Below, in pieces: positions 17,402 to 25,738 of a stretch of DNA of 38,765 nt. The position numbers were made by a program, and so were the translations under genes. Each line of letters begins with the position of its first letter. Positions within the stretch are counted from its first letter, which is position 1. The notes under the pieces were generated by a model. It saw only the letters and a program-made list of their open reading frames with translations, was not told the DNA's origin and did no database searches. The DNA lies in assembly GCF_025356155.1 (NCBI RefSeq), contig NZ_JANXUQ010000172.1, forward strand, positions 1 through 38,765. Direction: 5' to 3'. This stretch comes from Rhodoferax sp. Its GTDB lineage: Bacteria; Pseudomonadota; Gammaproteobacteria; Burkholderiales; Burkholderiaceae_C.

Positions 17402-17514
17402 TGGGGCGGCCTGGAAGGAAGTGTGCGCTGAATGGGCACAGGGTTAGAGTGCGAAGATTTTACCCGCCCCTCCATACCCATTCACAATGGCGCGCATGCG
17501 GTAGTCCGGCACAC

Positions 17515-17545
17515 TTGACCTTCCCACCGTGGAAAGCCTGATAGT
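17515..17545 (+). promoter_or_regulatory. CueR/MerR-type promoter with operator
   Basis: TTGACC (-35) and GATAGT (-10) are separated by exactly 19 bases, the lengthened spacing typical of MerR-family activated promoters. The spacer carries the dyad CTTCCC-ACCGT-GGAAAG, matching the usual CueR operator style ACCTTCC..GGAAGG. It lies 40 bases ahead of the cueR start and probably drives the whole operon to 22631. Confidence 0.8.
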
Positions 17546-17584
17546 GGGATCGACTGCATGCATACAGCAGATATGGAGCACACC

Positions 17585-18136
17585 ATGGACCCCTTGATGA
17601 ACATCGGAGAAGCGGCCAAGGCGGCGGGCGTCTCAACCAAGATGATCCGCAACTATGAACAGATTGGCCTTTTGCCACCGGCCGAGCGTAGCGGCGCGGG
17701 GTACCGCTTGTATGGTTTGCGGGATGTGTCGGTGCTGCGTTTCATCCGGCAGTCGCGGCGGCTGGGTTTCTCCATGGAGCAGATTGCCGCGCTGATAGGC
17801 ATGTGGGGCGATGACACGCGCTCCAGCCGCGAGGTCAAGGCCGTGGCCCAACGCCATCTGGACGAGCTGGAAGAAAAAATGCGCGAAATCACCGAAATGA
17901 AGGACGCCCTGCAGCGCTTGGTCACGGCCTGCAAGGGCGACGACCATGCCGCCTGCGCCATTCTGGACAATCTGGCGGTGGACAGCCCCACGGCACCCCA
18001 ACACAGCGCCACGCTGAACAAGGCCAAGCGCGGTGAACGGGTAGCCCGCCAGCCCGAAAAGAATCCTTCAGACCCCGGCAGCCATATCGACCTAATGGCG
18101 TGGATGCGGGGTGCAGCGAGAGCACACGCCCAGTAG
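17585..18136 (+). CDS. cueR: copper-responsive MerR-family regulator CueR
   Basis: The 183-residue product has the MerR winged helix at its N-terminus (MNIGEAAKAAGVSTKMIRNYE), a long dimerisation helix, and the metal loop cysteines C116 and C124. Their CX7C spacing is that of Cu(I)/Ag(I) sensors such as CueR. The C-terminal tail of about 55 residues is longer than in E. coli CueR (135 residues). The start at 17585 has GGAG 6 bases upstream. Upstream in-frame Met codons at 17558 and 17573 are less supported. Being first behind its own operator, it is probably autoregulated and activates the genes behind it. Confidence 0.9.
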   Translation: MDPLMNIGEAAKAAGVSTKMIRNYEQIGLLPPAERSGAGYRLYGLRDVSVLRFIRQSRRLGFSMEQIAALIGMWGDDTRSSREVKAVAQRHLDELEEKMREITEMKDALQRLVTACKGDDHAACAILDNLAVDSPTAPQHSATLNKAKRGERVARQPEKNPSDPGSHIDLMAWMRGAARAHAQ

Positions 18137-18148
18137 AATTGAAACCCT

Positions 18149-18559
18149 ATGTTCCGCTTGCGCATCCTGTTGGCCTGGATCTTGATGACTGCACTCCCCG
18201 TGCAGGGATTCGCCGCGGCGTCCATGCTGTTTTGCGGCATGGGTGCGCAACACCACAGCGCCTCAGCCGCGGATGCGCCACACGACCACACTGCAATGCT
18301 CGCGCATGCAGACGACGAACATTCGTACACCAAGGCGACGGTTGCCACGCGCGGCGCCCTGCCCAATGCACAGAAAAATACACAGAACAATAAGCAGCAC
18401 AAGTGCAGCATCTGCGCGGCCTGTTGCAATGGTGTCGCCCTTGTCGGGCTGCAGCAATCGATGGCGGTAGCACCTGCTGCACAGGCTGAATTGGCCGAAC
18501 CACTGGTGCTGATTCACACCATCCCCTCCCCCGTCCCCGACAAGCCGCCTCGCGCTTGA
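18149..18559 (+). CDS. exported Cys/His-rich small protein of copper operon
   Basis: The 136-residue protein has a hydrophobic signal segment (LRILLAWILMTALPVQGFAAA), a His-rich middle (QHHSASAADAPHDH) and a cysteine cluster, CSICAACC (86-93). It resembles DUF2946-type small proteins found in copper loci, and metal binding in the periplasm or membrane is likely but unproven. It follows cueR after 12 bases. A 9-bp hairpin (18570-18595) follows the gene. Confidence 0.7.
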   Translation: MFRLRILLAWILMTALPVQGFAAASMLFCGMGAQHHSASAADAPHDHTAMLAHADDEHSYTKATVATRGALPNAQKNTQNNKQHKCSICAACCNGVALVGLQQSMAVAPAAQAELAEPLVLIHTIPSPVPDKPPRA

Positions 18560-18569
18560 ACCCAACCCG

Positions 18570-18595
18570 GCCCGCTGTCTTTACCAACAGCGGGC
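18570..18595 (+). other. intra-operon hairpin
   Basis: GCCCGCTGT and ACAGCGGGC form a perfect 9-bp stem with an 8-base loop, 10 bases after the preceding stop. There is no T-tract after it, so it is more likely an mRNA-stability or partial-termination element than a full terminator. Confidence 0.45.
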
Positions 18596-18677
18596 TGCGG
18601 ATGCATTGCTACGTCTGCCATTGCCCAGCATCGCGCTGGAACTCTGGCGTTTATTTTTTTCATTGTGCGAGGACTTC

Positions 18678-19034
18678 ATGCCCCTACGATTGCCCATTTC
18701 TTGGCTTTTCGCTCTGCCTGCGCTGGCTGTGTTGACAGCAACGGCCCAAGTGAACACACCACCCGTCGCGCCGACGCCTACAACCACTAAAGCCCTAGCA
18801 GCAATCCCAACCGCTGCTACCACTTTTTCCTACCGATCCGTCTTTGACGGCTACCAACCGTTTACAGACCAGAAGGTATTGCCGTGGAAGGAAACCAACG
18901 CCACGGTCGAAAAAATTGGCGGATGGCGAGCCTATGCCAAGGAAGCAGCGGAACCCGCCGCCGTAGACCCACGGGCGCCCGCAGCTTCCACCAATCCTGC
19001 CGCTAACCCCCATGCTGGCCATGGAAAACAGTGA
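18678..19034 (+). CDS. exported hypothetical protein of copper operon
   Basis: The 118-residue product has a signal peptide (PISWLFALPALAVLTATAQ), a Pro/Thr/Ala-rich linker and a conserved-looking segment, SVFDGYQPFTDQKVLPWKE. It ends in an Ala/Pro-rich tail closing with NPHAGHGKQ. I recall similar proteins next to TolC and multicopper oxidase genes in copper clusters, without known function. The start at 18678 has GAGGAC upstream. The stop overlaps the next gene by 4 bases (GTGA). Confidence 0.65.
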   Translation: MPLRLPISWLFALPALAVLTATAQVNTPPVAPTPTTTKALAAIPTAATTFSYRSVFDGYQPFTDQKVLPWKETNATVEKIGGWRAYAKEAAEPAAVDPRAPAASTNPAANPHAGHGKQ

Positions 19035-20425
19035 CAGAAACCACCATGCACACACCATTTAGACTCATCTCCGTCAGCGCTGCCGCGTTGCTCTTCACAG
19101 GCTGTGCAACGGTAAACTTCGACCAGACCTTGAACGAAGCCCGCCAGAACAGCCAGGGATTCGTCCCCGACACACTGGAACTGCGACAAACTGATGCGCA
19201 ACGCCGAGCCAGCGCAAAGCGCAGCGAACAACTGCTGTCCCAACCGCTGAGCATGTCCGACGCGGTGCAACTGGCGCTGGCCAACAGCCCGGCCTTGCAG
19301 TCTCTACTAGCGCAAAGCTGGGACGACATGGCAAACATCAACCAGTCGGGCAGACTAGCCAATCCCTTGCTAACGTTTGAGCGCACCCAGCTCTTAAACG
19401 AAGTGGAGTTGAACCGATCGCTGTCCATAGGCCTTCTGGATCTACTGACCCTGCCCCGGCGCTTGGGCATGGCGCGCAACCAACTTGCGCAGGCCAATAT
19501 CCAACTCAGTGCCAACGTAGTCGACCGCGTCGCCGAGGCGCGCCAAGCCTGGGTGCGCGCGGTAGCGGCCCAACAGACCGCCCAGTACGCCGAGCAGGTC
19601 AACAGAGCGGCCCAAGCCAGTGCAGAGCTGGCCAAACGCATGCAACAGGTCGGTAACTTCAACAAGCTACAGCGCGCGCGCCAGCATGTGTTTTATGCCG
19701 ACGCTATCGCGCAATTGGCCTTGACCCGGCATGCGGCCCTGGCGGCTCGGGAGGAACTGGTCCGGCAATTGGGTCTGGACGACGCGCAGACCGCCATGCT
19801 GAAGCTGCCCGATCGTCTGCCGGACCTACCCGATCAACCGCGGGATGCTAGCGAGCTCGGCGCCACGGCCATGGAACAGCGTCTGGATGTGCGGCAAGCG
19901 AAAGTACAACTGGAGGGCGCTGGCAAGGCCCAGGGCTTGACCCTGCTGGGCACGCTGGCCAATATGGAGCTCGGCGTGCGGCGGGATACCGTGACGGACA
20001 CCAGCAGCGGCACATCCGCCGATCGCAATGGCTACGCGCTGGCGATTCGCCTGCCGGTGTTCGACTGGGGAGGTGATCAGCGCGCGGCCATGAACGCCCA
20101 AACACTGGCCGCTGCCTACCACTACGAGAGCGTGATCCGCGCCGCAGCGCCGCAACTGCGGACCAGCTATTCCGCCTACCGCACCAGCTACGACCTGGCC
20201 CGGCACTACCGCGACGAGATCGTGCCACTGCGCAAAGCCATGGCAGAGGAAAACGTGCTGCGCTACAACGGCATGTTGATTGGCGTGTTCGAACTACTGG
20301 CTGAGACCCGCGAGCAAATCACCAGCGTGATGTCTGCCATCAACGCGCAGCAACAGTTCTGGCTCGCCGATGCGGGCCTATCCACAGCCTTGCTGGGTAA
20401 ACCCCAAACACAAATCACACCATGA
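19031..20425 (+). CDS. TolC-like outer-membrane efflux lipoprotein
   Basis: The 464-residue protein has a lipoprotein signal with C25 (LLFTGC) and the long helical barrel repeats of outer-membrane efflux proteins. An early conserved segment, SMSDAVQLALANSPALQSLLAQ, starts near residue 76. It would form the outer-membrane duct for copper or another metal, but no RND or adaptor gene lies in this operon. The cusCBA set at 31.4-37.3 kb has its own duct. The GTG start at 19031 overlaps the previous gene. ATG 19046 is an alternative that keeps the signal peptide. Confidence 0.85.
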   Translation: MTETTMHTPFRLISVSAAALLFTGCATVNFDQTLNEARQNSQGFVPDTLELRQTDAQRRASAKRSEQLLSQPLSMSDAVQLALANSPALQSLLAQSWDDMANINQSGRLANPLLTFERTQLLNEVELNRSLSIGLLDLLTLPRRLGMARNQLAQANIQLSANVVDRVAEARQAWVRAVAAQQTAQYAEQVNRAAQASAELAKRMQQVGNFNKLQRARQHVFYADAIAQLALTRHAALAAREELVRQLGLDDAQTAMLKLPDRLPDLPDQPRDASELGATAMEQRLDVRQAKVQLEGAGKAQGLTLLGTLANMELGVRRDTVTDTSSGTSADRNGYALAIRLPVFDWGGDQRAAMNAQTLAAAYHYESVIRAAAPQLRTSYSAYRTSYDLARHYRDEIVPLRKAMAEENVLRYNGMLIGVFELLAETREQITSVMSAINAQQQFWLADAGLSTALLGKPQTQITP

Positions 20426-21846
20426 ACAACAGACGCAATTTTTTAAGTGGCGCTGGCGCCATCACCGGCGCCGTACTGGCCACATCGGTCAGCAAAGTGT
20501 CGATGGCCGCATTGCCCGAGCCGGTACTGCAAACCAAGCCCGACACCATGCCGCCGCTGGCCCCTGCCACTGGTCGCCCGTACAACCCAGTGGTCACGTT
20601 GAATGGCTGGACACTGCCATGGCGCATGAACCAGGGGGTCAAGGAGTTTCACTTGGTTGCAGAACCTGTGGTCCGCGAGATGGCGCCCGGCTTCAAAGCC
20701 CACCTGTGGGGCTATAACGGCCAGTCGCCTGGGCCCACCATCGAAGTGGTCGAGGGCGACCGGGTGCGCATTTTCGTCACAAACAAGCTGCCAGAGCACA
20801 CCAGTGTGCACTGGCACGGCCAGCGCGTGCCCAATGGCATGGATGGTGTCAGCGGTTTGACCCAACAGTCCATTCAACCGGGCAAGACTTTTGTCTACGA
20901 GTTTGTGGCGCGGCGCGCCGGCACTTTTATGTACCACCCGCATGCAGATGAGATGACGCAGATGGCCATGGGCATGATGGGTTTCTGGATAACACATCCC
21001 AAGGCTCAACACCCCCAGATCGCCACAGTAGACCGCGACTTTGTTTTCCTGCTCAACGCCTACGACATAGACCCCGGCGCTTACACGCCCAAAACAATGA
21101 CGATGCTGGACTTCAACCTTTGGAGCTGGAACAGCCGCGTCTTCCCGGGAATAGACCCGCTGGTGGTCCGCAAAAATGACAAGGTTCGCATACGCATGGG
21201 TAACCTGACGATGACCAACCACCCCATCCACATCCACGGCCATGAGTTCACCGTGACCGGCACCGATGGCGGGCCGGTACCCCACAGCGCGCGCTGGCCC
21301 GAGGTGACAACTGATGTGGCCGTTGGCCAGATGCGCCAGATCGAATTTGTGGCCGATGAAGAAGGCGACTGGGCCTTCCATTGCCACAAGAGCCACCACA
21401 CGATGAATGCCATGGGGCACGACCTACCCACGATGATTGGCGTGGACCACCGCCAGGTGGCACGCGAGATCACCAACGTCATTCCCGACTACATGGTCAT
21501 GGGCGAGCGCGGCATGGCCGACATGGGCGAGATGGAAATGCCCATACCCGACAACACCGCCAAGATGATGACGGGCGAAGGCCCGTTCGGATCGGTGGAA
21601 ATGGGCGGCATGTTCTCGGTGATGAAGGTACGCAAGAACCAGAAGGCCGGTGATTACAAAGATCCCGGTTGGTACAAACATCCGCCCGGTGAGGTCGCCT
21701 ACGAGTGGACCGGAACGTTACCTAACCCCGCGCGATTTGCAGCCGAGGGCGGCCAGACCATGAAGGCCCAGAACATGCCGGCCAAAGAAGTCGAAGTCCA
21801 AGTCCGTAAACCCGTAGTGGGCGGTATGGGCAACATGCAACATTAA
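20422..21846 (+). CDS. Tat-exported multicopper oxidase, copper tolerance
   Basis: The 474-residue product starts MNNRRNFLSGAG, a twin-arginine (R4, R5) export signal for pre-folded periplasmic proteins. Copper-site motifs of multicopper oxidases occur in order: HWHGQR (130-135), YHPHADEM (171-178), HPIHIHGHEF (267-276) and HCHKSHH (320-326). A Met-rich C-terminal part (MADMGEMEMP) and MAMGMMG suggest Cu(I) binding, as in CueO/CopA. It probably oxidises toxic Cu(I) to Cu(II). It is somewhat short for three-domain oxidases (about 500-600). The ATG overlaps the TolC-like stop (ATGA). Confidence 0.9.
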   Translation: MNNRRNFLSGAGAITGAVLATSVSKVSMAALPEPVLQTKPDTMPPLAPATGRPYNPVVTLNGWTLPWRMNQGVKEFHLVAEPVVREMAPGFKAHLWGYNGQSPGPTIEVVEGDRVRIFVTNKLPEHTSVHWHGQRVPNGMDGVSGLTQQSIQPGKTFVYEFVARRAGTFMYHPHADEMTQMAMGMMGFWITHPKAQHPQIATVDRDFVFLLNAYDIDPGAYTPKTMTMLDFNLWSWNSRVFPGIDPLVVRKNDKVRIRMGNLTMTNHPIHIHGHEFTVTGTDGGPVPHSARWPEVTTDVAVGQMRQIEFVADEEGDWAFHCHKSHHTMNAMGHDLPTMIGVDHRQVAREITNVIPDYMVMGERGMADMGEMEMPIPDNTAKMMTGEGPFGSVEMGGMFSVMKVRKNQKAGDYKDPGWYKHPPGEVAYEWTGTLPNPARFAAEGGQTMKAQNMPAKEVEVQVRKPVVGGMGNMQH

Positions 21847-21872
21847 TCAACCATTAAATAGAAGGAAACACC

Positions 21873-22631
21873 ATGAAAACCATTAACACTCTCAAATTGA
21901 TAGCGATATGCGTAATGCTTACGAGGGCTGCAGCCGTTTTCGCTTCCGGCAACCATGCCGGAGGCCATGCCCACACTGAAGATGCCATTGGCAAAGCCGG
22001 CGATGCCGCCAAGGTAAGCCGCACCGTCACTGTGGATATGAGTGACGCCATGCGCTTCAACCCTTCATCCATCTCCGTCAAACAGGGTGAGACGATTCGC
22101 CTCATTGCTAAAAACTCTGGGGCTATCAAACACGAACTGGTGTTGGGCACGGAGAAGGAACTCAAAGAACACAACGAGGTGATGAAGAAAAACCCGGAGA
22201 TGGAGCATGCAGACGCCAACATGGTGACCGTCGCACCGGGCAAAACTGGCGAAATCATCTGGCAATTCACCAAGGCCGGCAAAGTGAATTTCGCCTGCCT
22301 GCAACCGGGTCACTACGATGCCGGCATGAAAGGCATCGTAACCGTGGGGGGCAGCTCAATGGCGTCTGCAGATACCAAGAAAGAAACCCCGACGGTGGCT
22401 GAACCTGGTGCCATGACCGAAGGAGAAATTCGCAAGGTCGATATGGACAACAAAAAAATCACCATCAAACACGGAGAGATCAAAAACCTCGACATGCCCG
22501 GCATGACCATGGTGTTTCAAGTGAAGGACGACGCCATGCTGAGCCGGGTCAAGGCCGGAGACAAGGTGCGTTTCACGGCAGAAAAAATGGGCGGTGCCAT
22601 GGTGGTGACTGATATTCAAGCCTCACCGTAA
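21873..22631 (+). CDS. cupredoxin-CusF fusion, periplasmic copper carrier
   Basis: The 252-residue protein joins two copper modules after a signal peptide (residues 1-24). The cupredoxin domain (about 48-158) has type 1 site ligands H87, C142, H147 and M152 (NFACLQPGHYDAGM). The C-terminal domain (about 181-250) resembles CusF, with KHGEIKNLDMPGMTM giving H200, M208 and M211. The CusF tryptophan that caps the copper has no obvious counterpart. It probably passes copper between the oxidase and exporters. Start ATG has GAAGGA upstream. The signal peptide coding sequence overlaps a repeat-like segment (21886-21945). Confidence 0.9.
   Translation: MKTINTLKLIAICVMLTRAAAVFASGNHAGGHAHTEDAIGKAGDAAKVSRTVTVDMSDAMRFNPSSISVKQGETIRLIAKNSGAIKHELVLGTEKELKEHNEVMKKNPEMEHADANMVTVAPGKTGEIIWQFTKAGKVNFACLQPGHYDAGMKGIVTVGGSSMASADTKKETPTVAEPGAMTEGEIRKVDMDNKKITIKHGEIKNLDMPGMTMVFQVKDDAMLSRVKAGDKVRFTAEKMGGAMVVTDIQASP
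21886..21945 (+). repeat. degenerate repeat copy C in signal-peptide coding region
   Basis: CTCAAATTGATAGCGATATGCG...ACGAGGGCTGCAGCC resembles copies A, B and D in layout: ATTGATAGC, spacer, then ACGAGGGCT(G/A)CAGCC. The TTCC of the core is changed to TGCTT. It encodes LKLIAICVMLTRAAAVFA, the signal peptide of the cupredoxin. The match is less exact than the others. Confidence 0.5.
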
Positions 22632-22637
22632 AGCGTT

Positions 22638-23498
22638 TCAAACTTTTTTGAACGGAAGCATCAGGACCTCACGCAACGCGTTACTTTCCGGGTATCGGCT
22701 GGGTTCGAAGACCCCTAACCCGGCAGGTAAGCGCCGTGGCCGGTAAACAAAGGTCCCGAAGACCAAATCCCAAAACGGGGTCAAAACACCATAGTTCTTG
22801 GCCTCGTGCAAGTCAGTACTGTGGTGAAAGCGGTGCAACTCGGTACCGACCAGCAGGTAATTCAGGGGTCCAGCCTTGATGTCCACATTGAAGTGCGACA
22901 CCAAGCCTTGCAATCCCATCAAGGCATTGAATAGAAAGATGGATTCCGGCCGTGCGCCCAGCACGACCAGAGGCAACTGGACGATGGCCAGTGAAATCAG
23001 AAAATTAAGGGGATGGCCTACCGGATGCATCAATAAATAGACACGGTCAGGCAGGTGATGCGCTACATGCACCTTCCAAAGTGCGGCGCCCCAGCGGCCT
23101 GGACCTTCATGGCTGAGCCGGTGATACCAGTATTGAAATAATTCAAAGACCAGCAGCAGCCCCAGAAATTCCGTAGCAATGGAGGTATTGGCGACGATGC
23201 CAGTGTTTAGACGACTGAGATCCAACGCAAGCCAACCCAGTCCCAGCTTCAGTAAACCGGCAATGCCGCCATTGACGACCATGTACTTCAGATCTCGCTT
23301 GAAACTCGTCCAACTCATTTTCCACTCAAGTTTGGCTGGATGGAGGTGTTCAACAGCCAGCAACACCCCCATACGCGCGCCAGCCATCCACGCAAAGACC
23401 GTTGCCAGGTCCCAGTGCAACGTCAATGCGCCAAAATAAAGCGCTAGCGTGCTTGCCAATAGCAACGGGTAGAAAAAATAAGTCACAAAGTTGGTCAT
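22638..23498 (-). CDS. sterol desaturase/fatty acid hydroxylase family protein
   Basis: The 286-residue membrane enzyme has the three histidine clusters of the fatty acid hydroxylase superfamily: HRLSH (126-130), HVAHH (144-148) and HRFHH (222-226), plus H202. These bind a di-iron centre that hydroxylates or desaturates lipids. About four to five membrane helices surround them. The ATG at 23498 is chosen because GAGGTG lies 6 bases upstream. An in-frame GTG at 23507 overlaps the DUF2141 stop. It forms a two-gene operon with the DUF2141 gene, 5 bases upstream. It converges on the copper operon with a 6-base gap. Confidence 0.88.
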   Translation of the reverse strand: MTNFVTYFFYPLLLASTLALYFGALTLHWDLATVFAWMAGARMGVLLAVEHLHPAKLEWKMSWTSFKRDLKYMVVNGGIAGLLKLGLGWLALDLSRLNTGIVANTSIATEFLGLLLVFELFQYWYHRLSHEGPGRWGAALWKVHVAHHLPDRVYLLMHPVGHPLNFLISLAIVQLPLVVLGARPESIFLFNALMGLQGLVSHFNVDIKAGPLNYLLVGTELHRFHHSTDLHEAKNYGVLTPFWDLVFGTFVYRPRRLPAGLGVFEPSRYPESNALREVLMLPFKKV

Positions 23499-23503
23499 GG
23501 TGT

Positions 23504-23968
23504 TCACCTCACTGCAATATCGATGGTCTTGCTGTCGGGGCCAGCTGTAAAAGCAAGCTTGCGAAAACTGGGCATACCGGACAACAAGCTCAGTTCAAAC
23601 CCATTGGAAAAACCCAAGGGCTCTGCGGGTAGCCGCAGAAAGTTGTGGTCCAAATCGTTGTTGCCATTGACGTCATGGAACACGATCAGCGCATATCTTC
23701 CATTTGCCAAATTGGCAAAGGTCAGCTGCGCCCTGCGCTCCACAATGAACTGGGTCTGCTTCAGGTGGGGTTTGCCAAATACGTCCTCCCCCTCGTGAAA
23801 CAGATTGGCTACCACCTGACCCTGGCTGTTTTGCAAACCCTGCACGTTAACGTATAAATCGCTATGCCCGGTATCCTGGGCGTGTGCTAAGCCGCCAATC
23901 AAGACACACAGGCCGATAAGCGTTGACCGAGCGCTCAGCGAGCGGCGTGGCTGTTTCCTGAATTGCAT
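23504..23968 (-). CDS. DUF2141 exported protein
   Basis: The 154-residue product has a signal peptide ending GGLAHAQ and a DUF2141 domain. The domain is recognised from LYVNVQGLQNSQGQVVANLF, the FANLANGRYALIVFHDVNGNNDLD segment and the end PEPLGFSNG-like PAEPLGFSNGF. The NGNNDLD part looks like a calcium-type loop. Function of the family is unknown. The start at 23968 has AAGGTGATT upstream. An extended frame to 24016 is less likely. It lies directly downstream of the putative TetR operator and is co-transcribed with the desaturase. Confidence 0.82.
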   Translation of the reverse strand: MQFRKQPRRSLSARSTLIGLCVLIGGLAHAQDTGHSDLYVNVQGLQNSQGQVVANLFHEGEDVFGKPHLKQTQFIVERRAQLTFANLANGRYALIVFHDVNGNNDLDHNFLRLPAEPLGFSNGFELSLLSGMPSFRKLAFTAGPDSKTIDIAVR

Positions 23969-23984
23969 AGAATCACCTTTTTGA

Positions 23985-24005
23985 TAATGGACATGATGTT
24001 CAATA
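23985..24005. promoter_or_regulatory. candidate TetR operator palindrome
   Basis: TAATGGACAT-G-ATGTTCAATA is a 21-bp dyad with 8 of 10 pairs matching. It is 17 bases upstream of the DUF2141 start and 110 bases from the divergent TetR gene. Position and symmetry fit a TetR-dimer site controlling the DUF2141-desaturase pair. Confidence 0.6.
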
Positions 24006-24115
24006 AGTAACTTCATGGTCGTTATCTTCGGGGTGTGATGCCAACCTGCAAAGCACCACGCAAGGCAAACTGTTCGATAGCAGACACAACACCCGTCGGT
24101 GTTCAGGAGAATTCC

Positions 24116-24697
24116 ATGAAAACACGCCCGCCTTTATCCGTGGAAGTGGTTGACCGCCGTATACAACGGACCCGTGACGCCATACGCGAAGCGATGATGG
24201 CACTGATGGTGGAGCGTGGGTGGGATGCGATTGACGTGCAAACCCTGTGTGACCACGCCAACATCGGGCGGTCCACCTTCTACCAGCACTACGCAAACAA
24301 GGAAGAACTACTCAAAGCGAACTTCGCAGGGTTGCGCAACGCGCTGATGGCACAGGCAGTGGCGCAAGCCGCTGCACCGGGGCAATTGGCGTTTGTGCCA
24401 GGTCTGATCGCCCATGTGTACGAAGCTCAGGACGTGTTTCGCGCTTTGCTGGGACGTCGGTCGGGTCACTATGTGCAAGACCGCTTTCGCGAATTGCTGA
24501 TCGAGTTGGTAGTGGCTAACGCGCCTAAAGCCAAGACGCGGAATTGGCAGTCTACGGCCCAGGCCCACTATTTGGGCGGAGCATTGTTTGAACTGTTGGC
24601 CTGGTGGTTGGGCAACAACCGGCCGCAGAAACCAAAAGACATTGAGGCACTCTTCTACCTTTGGAGCAAGCCCGTGCTCGCACTTCCAGAGCCGTGA
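24116..24697 (+). CDS. TetR-family transcriptional regulator
   Basis: The 193-residue protein has the TetR DNA-binding helix-turn-helix near its N-terminus (TLCDHANIGRSTFYQHYANKEELLKANF, about residues 43-70). A helical ligand domain with an unrecognised ligand follows. The start at 24116 has CAGGAG upstream. Longer frames to 24035 lack a good site. It diverges from the DUF2141-desaturase operon and probably represses it through the palindrome at 23985. Its stop directly abuts the stop of the convergent EamA gene (TGATCA). Confidence 0.9.
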   Translation: MKTRPPLSVEVVDRRIQRTRDAIREAMMALMVERGWDAIDVQTLCDHANIGRSTFYQHYANKEELLKANFAGLRNALMAQAVAQAAAPGQLAFVPGLIAHVYEAQDVFRALLGRRSGHYVQDRFRELLIELVVANAPKAKTRNWQSTAQAHYLGGALFELLAWWLGNNRPQKPKDIEALFYLWSKPVLALPEP

Positions 24698-25738
24698 TCA
24701 ATGTCCATGCCGATGGTGAATATCAGGAAAATGGTCATGGCTATGCTTGGTCGTTACATGCGTATGGAGATGAACATGTTCACCCTTTCCATTCCATTCA
24801 AAGTCATGGGTGTGCTGGTGGTGCGCATCATGCGTGTGGGGATGCTCGTGCACGAGGGGCTCGTGCTCATGCTCATGTTCGTGCTTTTCCGTCAGGTGCA
24901 ACCACACACCAATCCCCATCAGCAAAGCCGCCATCCAAAACCGGAGCCCGGTTGACTCACCAAACGCCAGCAGGGAGATAAGCGCTCCGATAAATGGTGC
25001 GGTAGAGAAGTAGGCGCCAGTGCGCGCCGCGCCCAGCCCCCTCAGCGCCAGCACAAACATCACCAAGCTGAAACCGTAGCCCAGTAGTCCCACCGTCATT
25101 GTTTCCAGGGTGAGGACGGCACTAGGCAATGTGGCACCTAAAACCCAGGCCAACAGCGTGTTGACAATCCCGGCCATGATGCCCTTGCTGCCAGCGATAA
25201 ACAGGGCATCGGAAGCCGAAACTTTGCGCGTCAGGTTGTTGTCAATGGCCCAGCACAGACAAGCCACGCCCACCAGCAATGGCCCTATCCAATCGGATGA
25301 GCGGCTATTCTGCATGGGCCAGGACAGGACCAAGCCGCCGGCGACGATAGCAGCCATGCCCAGAACGATGCGCCTATCGGCGTTTTCTCTGAAGACCACC
25401 CAGGCGATCACAGCCGTCAACACAGCCTCCAGATTCAGTAGCAGTGATGCGCTGGACCCACTGGTTGTCATCAACCCAAACATCAAGGCCACCGGGCCTA
25501 CCACCCCACCAAAGAAAATAGCACCCAATAACCAAGGCCACTCGGTGCGGGTCAGCCCGGACGATTGCCACCCACGGTCGCGCACCAGGCGAATGATCGT
25601 AAGCCCCAGGCCGCTACCTAGATACAGCAACCCGGCCAGCAGTACAGGGGAGATGTCCCCCACCAGCAACTTGGCAAATGGAGTGCTGGCGCCAAACAGG
25701 GCGGCAGCCAGGAGCGCGAAGAGGACGTTGCGGTTCAT
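24698..25738 (-). CDS. EamA/DMT transporter with His-rich C-terminal tail
   Basis: The 346-residue protein has ten predicted helices in two EamA repeats, beginning MNRNVLFALLAAALFGAST. The last 63 residues contain 23 histidines in runs such as KHEHEHEHEP and HEHPHTHD. Drug/metabolite transporters normally end a few residues after the last helix, so the tail is an added metal-binding region, probably cytosolic, for nickel, zinc, cobalt or copper. The start at 25738 fits the family. There is no strong ribosome site, and an extension to 25846 has no supporting homology I can see. Substrate unknown. Confidence 0.85.
   Translation of the reverse strand: MNRNVLFALLAAALFGASTPFAKLLVGDISPVLLAGLLYLGSGLGLTIIRLVRDRGWQSSGLTRTEWPWLLGAIFFGGVVGPVALMFGLMTTSGSSASLLLNLEAVLTAVIAWVVFRENADRRIVLGMAAIVAGGLVLSWPMQNSRSSDWIGPLLVGVACLCWAIDNNLTRKVSASDALFIAGSKGIMAGIVNTLLAWVLGATLPSAVLTLETMTVGLLGYGFSLVMFVLALRGLGAARTGAYFSTAPFIGALISLLAFGESTGLRFWMAALLMGIGVWLHLTEKHEHEHEHEPLVHEHPHTHDAHHQHTHDFEWNGKGEHVHLHTHVTTKHSHDHFPDIHHRHGH

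Noticed and set aside
24701..24890. Low-complexity CAT/GTG-rich stretch as a satellite
   Set aside because: It encodes the His-rich tail of the EamA transporter.
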